A stretch of 64,000 nt of DNA from HGM12587 sp964602445 (GTDB lineage Bacteria > Bacillota > Clostridia > Lachnospirales > Lachnospiraceae). The translations under genes were made by a program, and so were the position numbers. The stretch covers positions 124,001-188,000 of the forward strand of contig CAZRQV010000003.1 of assembly GCA_964602445.1 (NCBI GenBank). The letters run 5' to 3'. Position 1 is the stretch's first letter. Every line of letters starts with the position of its first letter. Below the pieces are notes generated by a model. That model ran no database searches and was not told where the DNA came from. It saw nothing but the letters and a program-made list of their open reading frames with translations. Of this stretch, positions 40,918-48,992 are shown in pieces.

Positions 40918-42126
40918 ATGGATGGAAAAATGAAAAATACAATTGAACAAATTGATAAAAAACAATGTACAGGATGTGGATTATGTGCAGAGAAATGTCC
41001 CAAAGGCTGTATATTGATGGGTGAGGATGAAGAAGGTTTTCGATTTCCTAAAATTGATTTTACAAAATGTGTAGGATGCGGATTGTGTATACGTTCTTGC
41101 CCAACAACTTCTGCAGCAGATTTATTGTACAATAAATGTGAGCGGAATTATTATTGTGGAATTATTAAAAATAAAGAAATATTGTTAAAAAGTTCTTCTG
41201 GCGGTGTATTTGGCGTTTTGGCTGAATACATAATTAGCATTGGGGGTTATGTGTGCGGTTGTATATATTCGGATGAACTTGAAGCAATTCACATACTTAG
41301 CAATCAAATGCAAGATATAGAAAAAATGTACGGTTCTAAATATGTGCAGAGCAGGGCAGAGCAGTGTTTTTCAGAAATTCAGAGGCGTCTAATGGCAGAA
41401 AATATTGTGATGTTTACCGGGACTGCTTGTCAGATTGCAGCATTGCGATTATATCTTGATAAAGATTATTCGAATCTTTATTGTGTAGAAATATTGTGTC
41501 ATGGTGTTCCGTCTCCGGGGTTGTTTTTTAAATACAAACAATATTTGGAAGAAAGACTAAGAGGTACAATAAAAGATATTCGTTTTCGAGATAAGCGTAG
41601 GGACGGATGGGGATCCGAGCATCGGACTTGTATTATTTATGAGAAAAATGGAAAATTATGTGAAAAACGTCCAATTCTTCCCGCATATTTTAGTGCATTT
41701 TTTTATGGGATAAACCTTCGAGAATCGTGTTATCAATGTAGATTTGCAACATCTGAAAGAGTTGCAGATTTGACAATAGGAGATTTTTGGGGTTCTTGGA
41801 ATAAGTATAAAAAAAGATTTCATGAAGGTATCTCTGTTGTTGGAGTGAACAATCAAAAGGGATATGAGCTTTCAGAAAATATATCGGATAGATTTGATTT
41901 TTATGAATTTTTGTCAGAAAACGAAGCGATGGCATCAAATAATAATTTTATGCATTCTGTAAAACGGCCATCGGAAAGAAATCATTTTTATGACGGTATT
42001 CTTAGCAAAGGGTATAAGGGGCTATGGAAAAAGTCTTATTTTTCTAAATCTTATCGAAAAAAAACTTTGGCATCAATATACGGAGCATTTGTTCCGGAAA
42101 AAATAAGATTGTGGTTCCACTCGTAA
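40918..42126 (+). CDS. Coenzyme F420 hydrogenase/dehydrogenase beta-subunit-like Fe-S protein
   Basis: A 402-residue protein. Residues 15-75 form a 2[4Fe-4S] ferredoxin (CTGCGLCAEKCPKGC and CVGCGLCIRSCP). An FrhB N- and C-terminal domain pair follows (SSGGVFGVLAEYIIS, MFTGTACQIAALRLYL, CHGVPSPGLFFKYKQYLEER). The last part has RESCYQCRFATSERVADLTIGDFWG, with further Cys residues. In polysaccharide loci this family is found with pyruvyltransferases; its reaction there has not been defined to my knowledge. An alternative in-frame ATG lies at 40930. F420 itself is not expected in this lineage, so flavin or ferredoxin chemistry is more likely. Confidence 0.87.
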   Translation: MDGKMKNTIEQIDKKQCTGCGLCAEKCPKGCILMGEDEEGFRFPKIDFTKCVGCGLCIRSCPTTSAADLLYNKCERNYYCGIIKNKEILLKSSSGGVFGVLAEYIISIGGYVCGCIYSDELEAIHILSNQMQDIEKMYGSKYVQSRAEQCFSEIQRRLMAENIVMFTGTACQIAALRLYLDKDYSNLYCVEILCHGVPSPGLFFKYKQYLEERLRGTIKDIRFRDKRRDGWGSEHRTCIIYEKNGKLCEKRPILPAYFSAFFYGINLRESCYQCRFATSERVADLTIGDFWGSWNKYKKRFHEGISVVGVNNQKGYELSENISDRFDFYEFLSENEAMASNNNFMHSVKRPSERNHFYDGILSKGYKGLWKKSYFSKSYRKKTLASIYGAFVPEKIRLWFHS

Positions 42127-42183
42127 ATATCAAATGTTTACCATAAGCTGTCAGTAAAGAACATAGAGGTTGGAAAGGTGGGA

Positions 42184-43446
42184 GTGAATCTTATTTTGAA
42201 AGTTAAAAAAAAGAAAATGGATGGGAAATTTACAATAAAAAGACAATATATGTTTAATTTTCTGATTTTATGGATTTGGGCACAGGGAATTTTGCTGCAA
42301 TATATTCGTGCAGTAATCATGCGCTTTCCTCTGATTGGTGGATACCCGGATGTTGTTTTGACAGTTGTTTTTGCTGTAATAGTCCTTTTAGCATTTCCTT
42401 ATTTTCGGATTTATAGGGGAGATATTCTACTAATAGTTTCCATTGTGGCTGTTTTTGTGATTGAATGGCTTTTTTATAAAGATGGGAAAGTGTATTTAGA
42501 CGGATATATAGTAAGTTTCGTTGTGAAAATTTTACCGCTGTATTTTGTGGGAGTGAGTTTGGGCAAAGCAGAAGATAGAGAACATATTATTTACCAGATG
42601 TATCTTGTATCGATGCTTACATTAGTTGCTGCGATTGGATATAGAATGGTATTTGAAACGCCGATGAGTGATGCGGTATCAAAATATGTGGGGGATATGG
42701 ATCATGCTTATAAGGTGTTGCCTCATTGTTGCTTGATTGCATATTATGCAGTGAAAAGGACAAATATATTGAATCTGGTATGTGTTGCAATCGGCTGTTT
42801 TTATTTGTTGACACTGGGAACCCGTGGTGCGGCATTGCTATATCTTGTTTTAATCGCTCTGCTGGTGATCATGGGGAAAAATTCGAAAGGTACAGCAGTA
42901 AGAACAATGATACTTTCAGGAGCAGCAGGTGGATTTCTGGTAAGTCCGTGGTACAATGCTGCGATTTTGTGGATGTATGAAAAAGCACAGGAATTTGGAT
43001 TGAGTGTTCGCATTTTTGATAAATTGCTTGAAGGAGAAGTGGCAATCTCAGGCGGACGAGATATCATTAGGGAGACACTGATATATGCGATAAAAGAAAA
43101 TCCTTTTTTTGGATATGGGGTGTGTTCAGATAGAGTATTGGCCGGAAACTACGCGCATAATATAGCTTTGGAATTATGGGTAGAATTTGGAGTGTTTTTT
43201 GGAACAGCGATTCTGATCGCAGTGATCATTATTCTGTTTCGAGGATATAAAGCGACAAAAGAAGAAGGAAAAAAAGGACTGATATTAGTACTGATATTTT
43301 CGTCATTTTTTAAATTATTTCTGTCAGGTTCGTATTTAGATGAAAAATTATTGTTGTTTTTGTTGGGATTGTGCGTATGCGGCATTCGACAGGAAAAAAG
43401 AGAGAGAGTACGTTTTTCTTCCCCAATACCAAAAACTGTGTTGTAG
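42184..43446 (+). CDS. O-antigen ligase/polymerase (Wzy-like) membrane protein
   Basis: A roughly 420-residue protein with about 11-12 membrane segments and, between late segments, an extracytoplasmic loop holding the sequence GGRDIIRETLIYAIKENPFFGYG, split by convention as GGRDIIRETL and NPFFGYG. That G-x-R...P-x-x-G-x-G pattern is characteristic of the Wzy_C/O-antigen ligase family. It should polymerise repeat units on the outer face of the membrane. The start is uncertain: GTG at 42184 has GGAAAGG five bases upstream; GTG at 42178 and ATG at 42217 are in frame. Confidence 0.85.
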   Translation: MNLILKVKKKKMDGKFTIKRQYMFNFLILWIWAQGILLQYIRAVIMRFPLIGGYPDVVLTVVFAVIVLLAFPYFRIYRGDILLIVSIVAVFVIEWLFYKDGKVYLDGYIVSFVVKILPLYFVGVSLGKAEDREHIIYQMYLVSMLTLVAAIGYRMVFETPMSDAVSKYVGDMDHAYKVLPHCCLIAYYAVKRTNILNLVCVAIGCFYLLTLGTRGAALLYLVLIALLVIMGKNSKGTAVRTMILSGAAGGFLVSPWYNAAILWMYEKAQEFGLSVRIFDKLLEGEVAISGGRDIIRETLIYAIKENPFFGYGVCSDRVLAGNYAHNIALELWVEFGVFFGTAILIAVIIILFRGYKATKEEGKKGLILVLIFSSFFKLFLSGSYLDEKLLLFLLGLCVCGIRQEKRERVRFSSPIPKTVL

Positions 43447-43460
43447 AAGTAGGTGATAAC

Positions 43461-44696
43461 ATGAAAATTGCACAAATAAATATGATTCCTTATGGAAGTA
43501 CAGGAAAAATAATGTTCCAAATTGCGGAAACATCCAAAAAAGAGGGGCATGAAGCAAAAACATTTTCAACTATTCCATTTGATAAGAATCAAAAAGGCGT
43601 AACAAATCTGCCGGACAATCATTTTGTTTTTGGATCATTTCATGAAAATAAGATACACTATTATCTCGGTTCATTATTAGGGAAAAATGGTTGTTTTTCC
43701 CGGGGTGGAACAAAACAGCTGATCAATATGCTGGAAGAGTTTCAGCCAGATGTGATCCATCTGCATAATCTCCACAAGTTTTGTATTAATTTGCCAATGC
43801 TGTTTCAGTACATAAAAAAAAGTAATGTTTCAGTGGTATGGACATTACATGACTGTTGGTCATTTACCGGACAATGCCCGCATTTTACAATGGTAAAGTG
43901 TGATAAGTGGAAAAATGGTTGTCATCATTGCCCGCAAATCAATGCTTATCCAAAAAGCAGAATTGACAATTCCAGACGGATGTATGATCTCAAAAAACAA
44001 TGGTTTACCAGTGTGAAAAACATGACGATCGTAACACCGTCCCAATGGTTGTCACGGTTAGTAAAACAGTCGTTCTTGAAAGAATATCCAGTTAAAGTTA
44101 TCAATAACGGAATTGATTTAGAGATATTTCGGCCTACGTCAAGTGATTTTCGGGAGCGTTATGGTATTGCAAAGGAAAAATATATTCTTTTAGGTGTTTC
44201 TTTCGGCTGGGGAGTGAGAAAAGGATTAGATGTATTTTCAAAATTAGCAGAACGGTTGGATGAACATTATCAGATTGTTCTTGTTGGTACAGATGACAGA
44301 ACAGATGTCATGCTGCCTCAAAATGTGATATCGATCCAAAAAACACAAAACCAGAAAGAACTGGCAGAGATTTATACGGCAGCAGATTTATTTTTAAACC
44401 CGACTCGTGAAGAAAATTATCCGACAGTGAATATGGAATCGCTCGCTTGTGGTACTCCTGTATTGACATTCCGAACCGGCGGCAGTCCGGAGATCATTGA
44501 TAAAACTTGCGGAAGTGTAGTGGATTGTGATGATATGGATGAAATGGAACGTGAAATACAGCGTATTTGCACAGAACATCCCTATTCGGAAGAAGCATGT
44601 ATAAAAAAAGCGAAAAGTTTCAATAAAAAGGAAAAATTTGAGGAGTATGTGAAAGTCTATGAAAATTGTACACATAGCACCGAGAGCGCCTTATAA
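43461..44696 (+). CDS. Glycosyltransferase family 4
   Basis: A 411-residue GT-B enzyme. The start at 43461 (MKIAQINMIPYGSTGKIMFQ) is supported by AGGTGAT and by family pattern; a longer frame begins inside wzy. VIHLHNLHKFCINLP and WTLHDCWSFTGQCPHF form the acceptor half; LGVSFGWGVRKGLDVFSKLA and NPTREENYPTVNMESLACG (EX7E region) form the donor half. The CPHF...CDKWKNGCHHCPQ cysteines are typical of a WcaC/WcaL-like subgroup. The 3' end overlaps the next gene by 38 bases. Confidence 0.92.
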   Translation: MKIAQINMIPYGSTGKIMFQIAETSKKEGHEAKTFSTIPFDKNQKGVTNLPDNHFVFGSFHENKIHYYLGSLLGKNGCFSRGGTKQLINMLEEFQPDVIHLHNLHKFCINLPMLFQYIKKSNVSVVWTLHDCWSFTGQCPHFTMVKCDKWKNGCHHCPQINAYPKSRIDNSRRMYDLKKQWFTSVKNMTIVTPSQWLSRLVKQSFLKEYPVKVINNGIDLEIFRPTSSDFRERYGIAKEKYILLGVSFGWGVRKGLDVFSKLAERLDEHYQIVLVGTDDRTDVMLPQNVISIQKTQNQKELAEIYTAADLFLNPTREENYPTVNMESLACGTPVLTFRTGGSPEIIDKTCGSVVDCDDMDEMEREIQRICTEHPYSEEACIKKAKSFNKKEKFEEYVKVYENCTHSTESAL

Positions 44697-45822
44697 CGAT
44701 TATTGGGGGTATCAGGATAATCTGCTTCCTAAATATCAAAAAAAGTTAGGACATGATGTGACTGTGATTGTCACGAACATGATGCATAAGGATGGAAAGA
44801 TCGTTGAAACGGATTGTGACGATTATGTATTGAATGATGGTGTGCGGGTTATTCGTGTGAAAGTAAAGCAGTATCCGCATATTGTATTGACCAATATGAA
44901 TTCCAGATTGCCTGTGTTTGAATATCTTAAGGAGATTCAGCCAGACTTTATTTTTTATCATAGTCTGCATGGCACAACTATTTTTGATGTGATTCGATAT
45001 AAGAATAAGATTAATCCACATTGTGTAATCGTTCAGGATAATCATATAGATTATAACATTTGTAATGATCCGGGAGGAATGAAAGGAAAATTTCTTCGTG
45101 CTTTCCAAAGATTTGTCAACCGCAAATCAATTCCCTATGTTAGCCGGGTCTATGGTGTAACCCCGTGGAGAAAGACCTATGCAGAGGATTATTATCGCAT
45201 CCCAAGTGATAAAACAGATGTATTAATTATGGGTGCGGATGATGAAAAAATTGATTTTGTACATCGAAATACGATTCGCCGAAATCTCAGAGAAAAATAT
45301 GGGATTGAGGAGTCTGATTTTTTGATCGTTACAGGTGGAAAAATTGATCAGCGTAAAAAAATCCATGTATTGATGGAGGCTGTTTCTCGTATAAAAGGAG
45401 CAAAACTGCTGATATTTGGAAGTATAAATGAAGATGTTCGGGAGGAGTTTCATAAGCTGTTGTCTGAAAATCAGAACATAATCTATATCGGATGGATTGA
45501 GTCTGATGCTGTCTATCAATATTTCTTTGCAGCGGATTTGGTATTTTTTCCGGGTCAGCACTCAGTACTTTGGGAACAGGCATGTGCATCAAAGGTACCT
45601 TGTGTATTTGAACAATGGGAAGGTATGGAACACGTAAACAATGGTGGAAACAGTGAATTCGTAACACCTGTTACTACAGAGGTGATTGAAACAAAGATCA
45701 GAGAGTTAATGTTTACAGAAAAATACAGAAATATGAAAATGGTTGCCAATTCTGAAGCAACGGACATCTACCTCTATAGTAAAATTGCAGAAAAATCGTT
45801 GGAATGTGCGGTAACATTATGA
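44659..45822 (+). CDS. Glycosyltransferase family 4
   Basis: A 387-residue GT-B enzyme: IVHIAPRAPYNDYWGYQDNL at the start, DGVRVIRVKVKQYPH, then VTGGKIDQRKKIHVLMEAV and a C-terminal VFFPGQHSVLWEQACASKVP donor site. It overlaps the previous gene by 38 bases and the flippase gene by four. Specificity unknown. Confidence 0.88.
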   Translation: MKIVHIAPRAPYNDYWGYQDNLLPKYQKKLGHDVTVIVTNMMHKDGKIVETDCDDYVLNDGVRVIRVKVKQYPHIVLTNMNSRLPVFEYLKEIQPDFIFYHSLHGTTIFDVIRYKNKINPHCVIVQDNHIDYNICNDPGGMKGKFLRAFQRFVNRKSIPYVSRVYGVTPWRKTYAEDYYRIPSDKTDVLIMGADDEKIDFVHRNTIRRNLREKYGIEESDFLIVTGGKIDQRKKIHVLMEAVSRIKGAKLLIFGSINEDVREEFHKLLSENQNIIYIGWIESDAVYQYFFAADLVFFPGQHSVLWEQACASKVPCVFEQWEGMEHVNNGGNSEFVTPVTTEVIETKIRELMFTEKYRNMKMVANSEATDIYLYSKIAEKSLECAVTL

Positions 45823-47102
45823 AGTTAAAAAAAATATTCAAAAATAAAGAAATTAATAATGCAAGCTGGTTGATCGGTGGGAGAATCATTCAGATGTTTT
45901 TGTCACTGTTTGTAGGGATTTTAACAGCTCGTTATCTTGGTCCCGGAAATTATGGATTGATTAACTACGGAGGAGCTTATGTTTCCTTTTTTACAGCGTT
46001 ATGCAATCTTGGATTAAATTCTGTGATCATTAAAGAATTTGTTGACCACCCGGATGAGCAGGGAGAAGCAATCGGTTCGGCGTTAATTATGCGGCTGATT
46101 TCCAGTATTTTGTCTGTAATATTGACGATTTCTATTGTATCTATCATTGATAGAGATGAACCGCTTACGATCGTAGTGGTGGCATTATGCAGTTTAGGCG
46201 CAGTATTTCATATATTCGAGACATTTAATTATTGGTTTCAGAGCATCTATAAATCGAAAATAACATCATTGGCAACACTTTGTGCATATGTTGCAACATC
46301 GGTATATAAGATTGTACTGCTGATTCTCGGAAAAGATGTACGCTGGTTTGCTTTTGCAACGTCGGTGGATTATATTGTTATAGCCATATTTTTGTGGATT
46401 GCATATAAAAAATATGGTGGAGAAAAACTAAAATTTTCTCTGCATAAATCGAAAGCTCTTCTTAGTGTTAGTTACAATTATATTTTGTCAACTATTATGG
46501 TTGCTGTTTATGGACAAACTGATAAACTGATGTTGAAACAGCTATTAAATGAAAGTGAAGTTGGATATTATGCGACGGCGACAACTATATGCAAGATGTG
46601 GACATTTGTTTTGCAGGCAATTATAGATTCGATTTATCCGTCGATTCTTAGACTTAAAAATGAAAATAAGGATGCATATGAACGAAAAAACCGACAGTTG
46701 TATGCAATCGTTTTTTATGTTTCATGTTTTGTTTCTATTGGATTTCTTGTTTTAGGTAATTTGGTTGTGAAAATACTATATGGAGAGGCGTATTTATCAG
46801 CAGTTCTTGTTTTGAAAGTAGTGACGTGGTATACGGCATTTTCTTATTTAGGTGTAGCACGAAATGCTTGGATCGTATCTGAGGGAAAACAAAAATATTT
46901 AAAATATATGTATGGTTGTGCCGCGGTTATGAATGTACTCATTAATGCTGTTTTAATTCCTGTCATGGGAGCAGTGGGAGCGGCCGTAGCTTCTCTTATA
47001 ACACAAATTTTTACAAGCATTATTTTGCCATTATTTATCAAAGAAATGCGTCCAAATGCAAAAATGATGTTAGAAGCTATATTGCTGAAAAAAATCAAGT
47101 GA
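45819..47102 (+). CDS. Wzx-type polysaccharide flippase (MOP/MVF superfamily)
   Basis: A 427-residue protein with about 12-14 membrane segments. The N-terminus (NNASWLIGGRIIQMFLSLFVGILTARYLGP, in pieces ASWLIGGRIIQMF and GILTARYLGPGNYG) is the typical polysaccharide-synthase signature. It flips lipid-linked repeat units to the outer face for Wzy. The ATG at 45819 makes an ATGA overlap with the upstream stop. Confidence 0.92.
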   Translation: MKLKKIFKNKEINNASWLIGGRIIQMFLSLFVGILTARYLGPGNYGLINYGGAYVSFFTALCNLGLNSVIIKEFVDHPDEQGEAIGSALIMRLISSILSVILTISIVSIIDRDEPLTIVVVALCSLGAVFHIFETFNYWFQSIYKSKITSLATLCAYVATSVYKIVLLILGKDVRWFAFATSVDYIVIAIFLWIAYKKYGGEKLKFSLHKSKALLSVSYNYILSTIMVAVYGQTDKLMLKQLLNESEVGYYATATTICKMWTFVLQAIIDSIYPSILRLKNENKDAYERKNRQLYAIVFYVSCFVSIGFLVLGNLVVKILYGEAYLSAVLVLKVVTWYTAFSYLGVARNAWIVSEGKQKYLKYMYGCAAVMNVLINAVLIPVMGAVGAAVASLITQIFTSIILPLFIKEMRPNAKMMLEAILLKKIK

Positions 47103-47154
47103 TATTAATTGTTTGTAAATATAGAAAATAGAATGAATATAAGATGAAAGATGT

Positions 47155-48315
47155 ATGGATGAAAAATTAGTTAAATTGCTATTTGCATTGCTCCGCTCTG
47201 CAATTCAGAATGTTCCATTAAAAGAAATGGAAAAATCGTTATATAACGATGACTTGCTCCAGCCTTTGTTTACCATGGCAAAAAAGCATGAGGTTATTCA
47301 TTTAGCAGCATTGGGAATGGTCAATAATAATTTGGGCGGAATCTACACTCAAGGAATTCAGAAAGAAATATTTCGGACACAGTATCGGTATACAAAACTG
47401 AAATATGAAACAGAACGATTATATGAAATATTGGAACAAGAAAAGATACCATTCGTTCCGTTGAAAGGTTCTGTGATTCGAAATTATTATCCTGAGCCAT
47501 GGATGCGATCAAGTTGTGATATTGATGTTCTCGTAAGGGAAAAAGAAGTTGATAAAATAGCACAGATGTTAGGTGAAAAAATGCAATATCAGTATGAAAA
47601 AAAGAATTATCATGATATTTCATTAAAATCTGCATCGAATATTCAGTTGGAACTTCATTTTAGCATCCAAGAAAATATGGAAATGATGGATGCAGTCCTT
47701 TCGGAATGTTGGGAGCATACCAGTCAGCAGACTAGTTTCCGTTATCAATTCAGCAATGAATTTTTTATGTTTCATCAGATTACTCATGCCGCATATCATT
47801 TTTTGCATGGCGGCTGCGGAATTCGACCAATTTTGGATTTATGGATTCTCGAACAAAAAATTCAGTATGACCATCAAAAATATGAAGCACTTTTAAAAAG
47901 AGCAGGTCTGATTGAATTTGAGAAAGAAATCAGGAAACTGTCAGAAATATGGTTTGGAAACGCAGAATATACAGAAATCGCACATCAAATGGAAAATTAT
48001 ATTTTGCAGGGGGGAATTTTTGGTTCGCAGAATAATTCTGCAAACGTAAGATCAGCATCAGGCGTTTGTAAAATTCGGGCATTTTCAGAACTGATATTTT
48101 TAAAACGCAAAGATCTTGAAAAAATTTATCCGATCCTGAAAAAATATCCGGTCTTATATCCGGTCATGCAGGTAAGACGCTGGTTTAAAATATTGGATAA
48201 AGAAAAACGAAAAAAAATCGAAGACTTCAGCCGGGTTCAAAATAGTGTTTTGCAGGAAGAGGTAAATACGACAAAGGAGATGTTAGAGCAGTTGGATTTG
48301 TTGTTCTTTAAATAA
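47155..48315 (+). CDS. Uncharacterised nucleotidyltransferase-like protein (NTP_transf_5)
   Basis: A 386-residue protein of the NTP_transf_5 family. The core reads PFVPLKGSVIRNYYPEPWMR followed by SCDIDVLVREKEVDKI, the conserved D-x-D of the nucleotidyltransferase fold at about residues 121-123; IQLELHFSI supplies the third acidic strand. Family members are frequent at the ends of polysaccharide loci and have no established reaction. It is the last gene of the locus, 52 bases after wzx, without a strong terminator after it. Confidence 0.82.
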   Translation: MDEKLVKLLFALLRSAIQNVPLKEMEKSLYNDDLLQPLFTMAKKHEVIHLAALGMVNNNLGGIYTQGIQKEIFRTQYRYTKLKYETERLYEILEQEKIPFVPLKGSVIRNYYPEPWMRSSCDIDVLVREKEVDKIAQMLGEKMQYQYEKKNYHDISLKSASNIQLELHFSIQENMEMMDAVLSECWEHTSQQTSFRYQFSNEFFMFHQITHAAYHFLHGGCGIRPILDLWILEQKIQYDHQKYEALLKRAGLIEFEKEIRKLSEIWFGNAEYTEIAHQMENYILQGGIFGSQNNSANVRSASGVCKIRAFSELIFLKRKDLEKIYPILKKYPVLYPVMQVRRWFKILDKEKRKKIEDFSRVQNSVLQEEVNTTKEMLEQLDLLFFK

Positions 48316-48395
48316 AAGGATGACATATCCTGAGACAACGTTGAAGAAATGGTTTTTAGAGTCAGTAAAAATATGAAAAAAACTGAAAAAAGTTA

Positions 48396-48424
48396 TTTAC
48401 AACCCACCCAGAACATGATAATAT
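48396..48424 (+). promoter_or_regulatory. Promoter of rpsO
   Basis: TTTACA (48396-48401) with TAATAT (48419-48424) at 17 bases. An overlapping GATAAT at 48417 gives 15. It leaves a leader of about 85 bases before rpsO. Confidence 0.6.
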
Positions 48425-48442
48425 GACAAGGTGTGAAAATTA

Positions 48443-48489
48443 GCCGATATTCAGGACTTGGACACTCCGACCGGTTCTTAGTATCAGGC
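48443..48489 (+). other. Structured rpsO leader, candidate S15 autoregulatory site
   Basis: GCCGATA (48443-48449) pairs with TATCAGGC (48482-48489) with one bulged A. Inside, AGGACT (48453-48458) pairs with GGTTCT (48473-48478), G-U pairs included, closing a loop with GG...CC. Ribosomal protein S15 represses its own mRNA through diverse leader folds containing G-U/G-C elements in many bacteria. The structure is seen; the regulatory role is inferred. Confidence 0.45.
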
Positions 48490-48518
48490 GTTTATGAAAA
48501 GAAAAGGAGGAAATCAAG

Positions 48519-48785
48519 ATGATTTCAAAAGAAAAGAAACAGGCTATCATGGCTGAATATGCTACATGCGCAAACGACACAGGTTCACCAGAAGTTCAGG
48601 TTGCTGTATTAACAGCTAGAATTCAGGAACTTACACAGCACATGAAAGAAAACCCAAAGGATTATCATTCAAACAGAGGTCTTCTTAAAATGGTTGGTCA
48701 GAGACGTGGTTTATTAGCATACTTAAAGAAAAAAGATATCAACAGATATCGTTCTTTAATCGAACGTTTAGGACTCAGAAAATAA
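48519..48785 (+). CDS. rpsO: 30S ribosomal protein S15
   Basis: An 88-residue S15 with TGSPEVQVAVLTARIQELTQH and GLLKMVGQRRGLLAYLKKKD, of standard family length. It binds 16S rRNA early in assembly. AGGAGG sits eight bases before the ATG. A terminator follows at once, and pnp lies downstream, the same order as in E. coli. Confidence 0.98.
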   Translation: MISKEKKQAIMAEYATCANDTGSPEVQVAVLTARIQELTQHMKENPKDYHSNRGLLKMVGQRRGLLAYLKKKDINRYRSLIERLGLRK

Positions 48786-48794
48786 TAAAAATAA

Positions 48795-48820
48795 GGGCGG
48801 AATTTTCCGCCCTATTTTTT
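48795..48820 (+). terminator. Rho-independent terminator after rpsO
   Basis: An 8-bp G+C-rich stem (48795-48802 with 48805-48812), two-base loop, then TATTTTTT. Confidence 0.9.
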
Positions 48821-48834
48821 ACGTGAGTATTCAG

Positions 48835-48909
48835 ACAGAAGGAACTTCCCGAGACAACTGAAAAGCCGAAAAAGGTTTTCGTTTTTTCAGTGGTTTCGGA
48901 ATCTTCTGT
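48835..48909 (+). other. Long hairpin in the pnp leader
   Basis: Four stacked helices: ACAGAAG/CTTCTGT (48835-48841 with 48903-48909), CCGA/TCGG (48849-48852 with 48896-48899), ACTGAAAA/TTTTCAGT (48857-48864 with 48884-48891) and CGAAAA/TTTTCG (48867-48872 with 48876-48881). The whole is a 75-base rod. In E. coli an RNase III-cut hairpin in the pnp leader lets PNPase repress itself; the position and shape here are comparable. The role is inferred. Confidence 0.6.
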
Positions 48910-48992
48910 TGATTATGAAGAGTGAAAAGCTGCAAAAGGCAGCGCAGGGTAACGATTAAGAAGAGAAATATTTCAGAAAAGGAGATTAAGAC

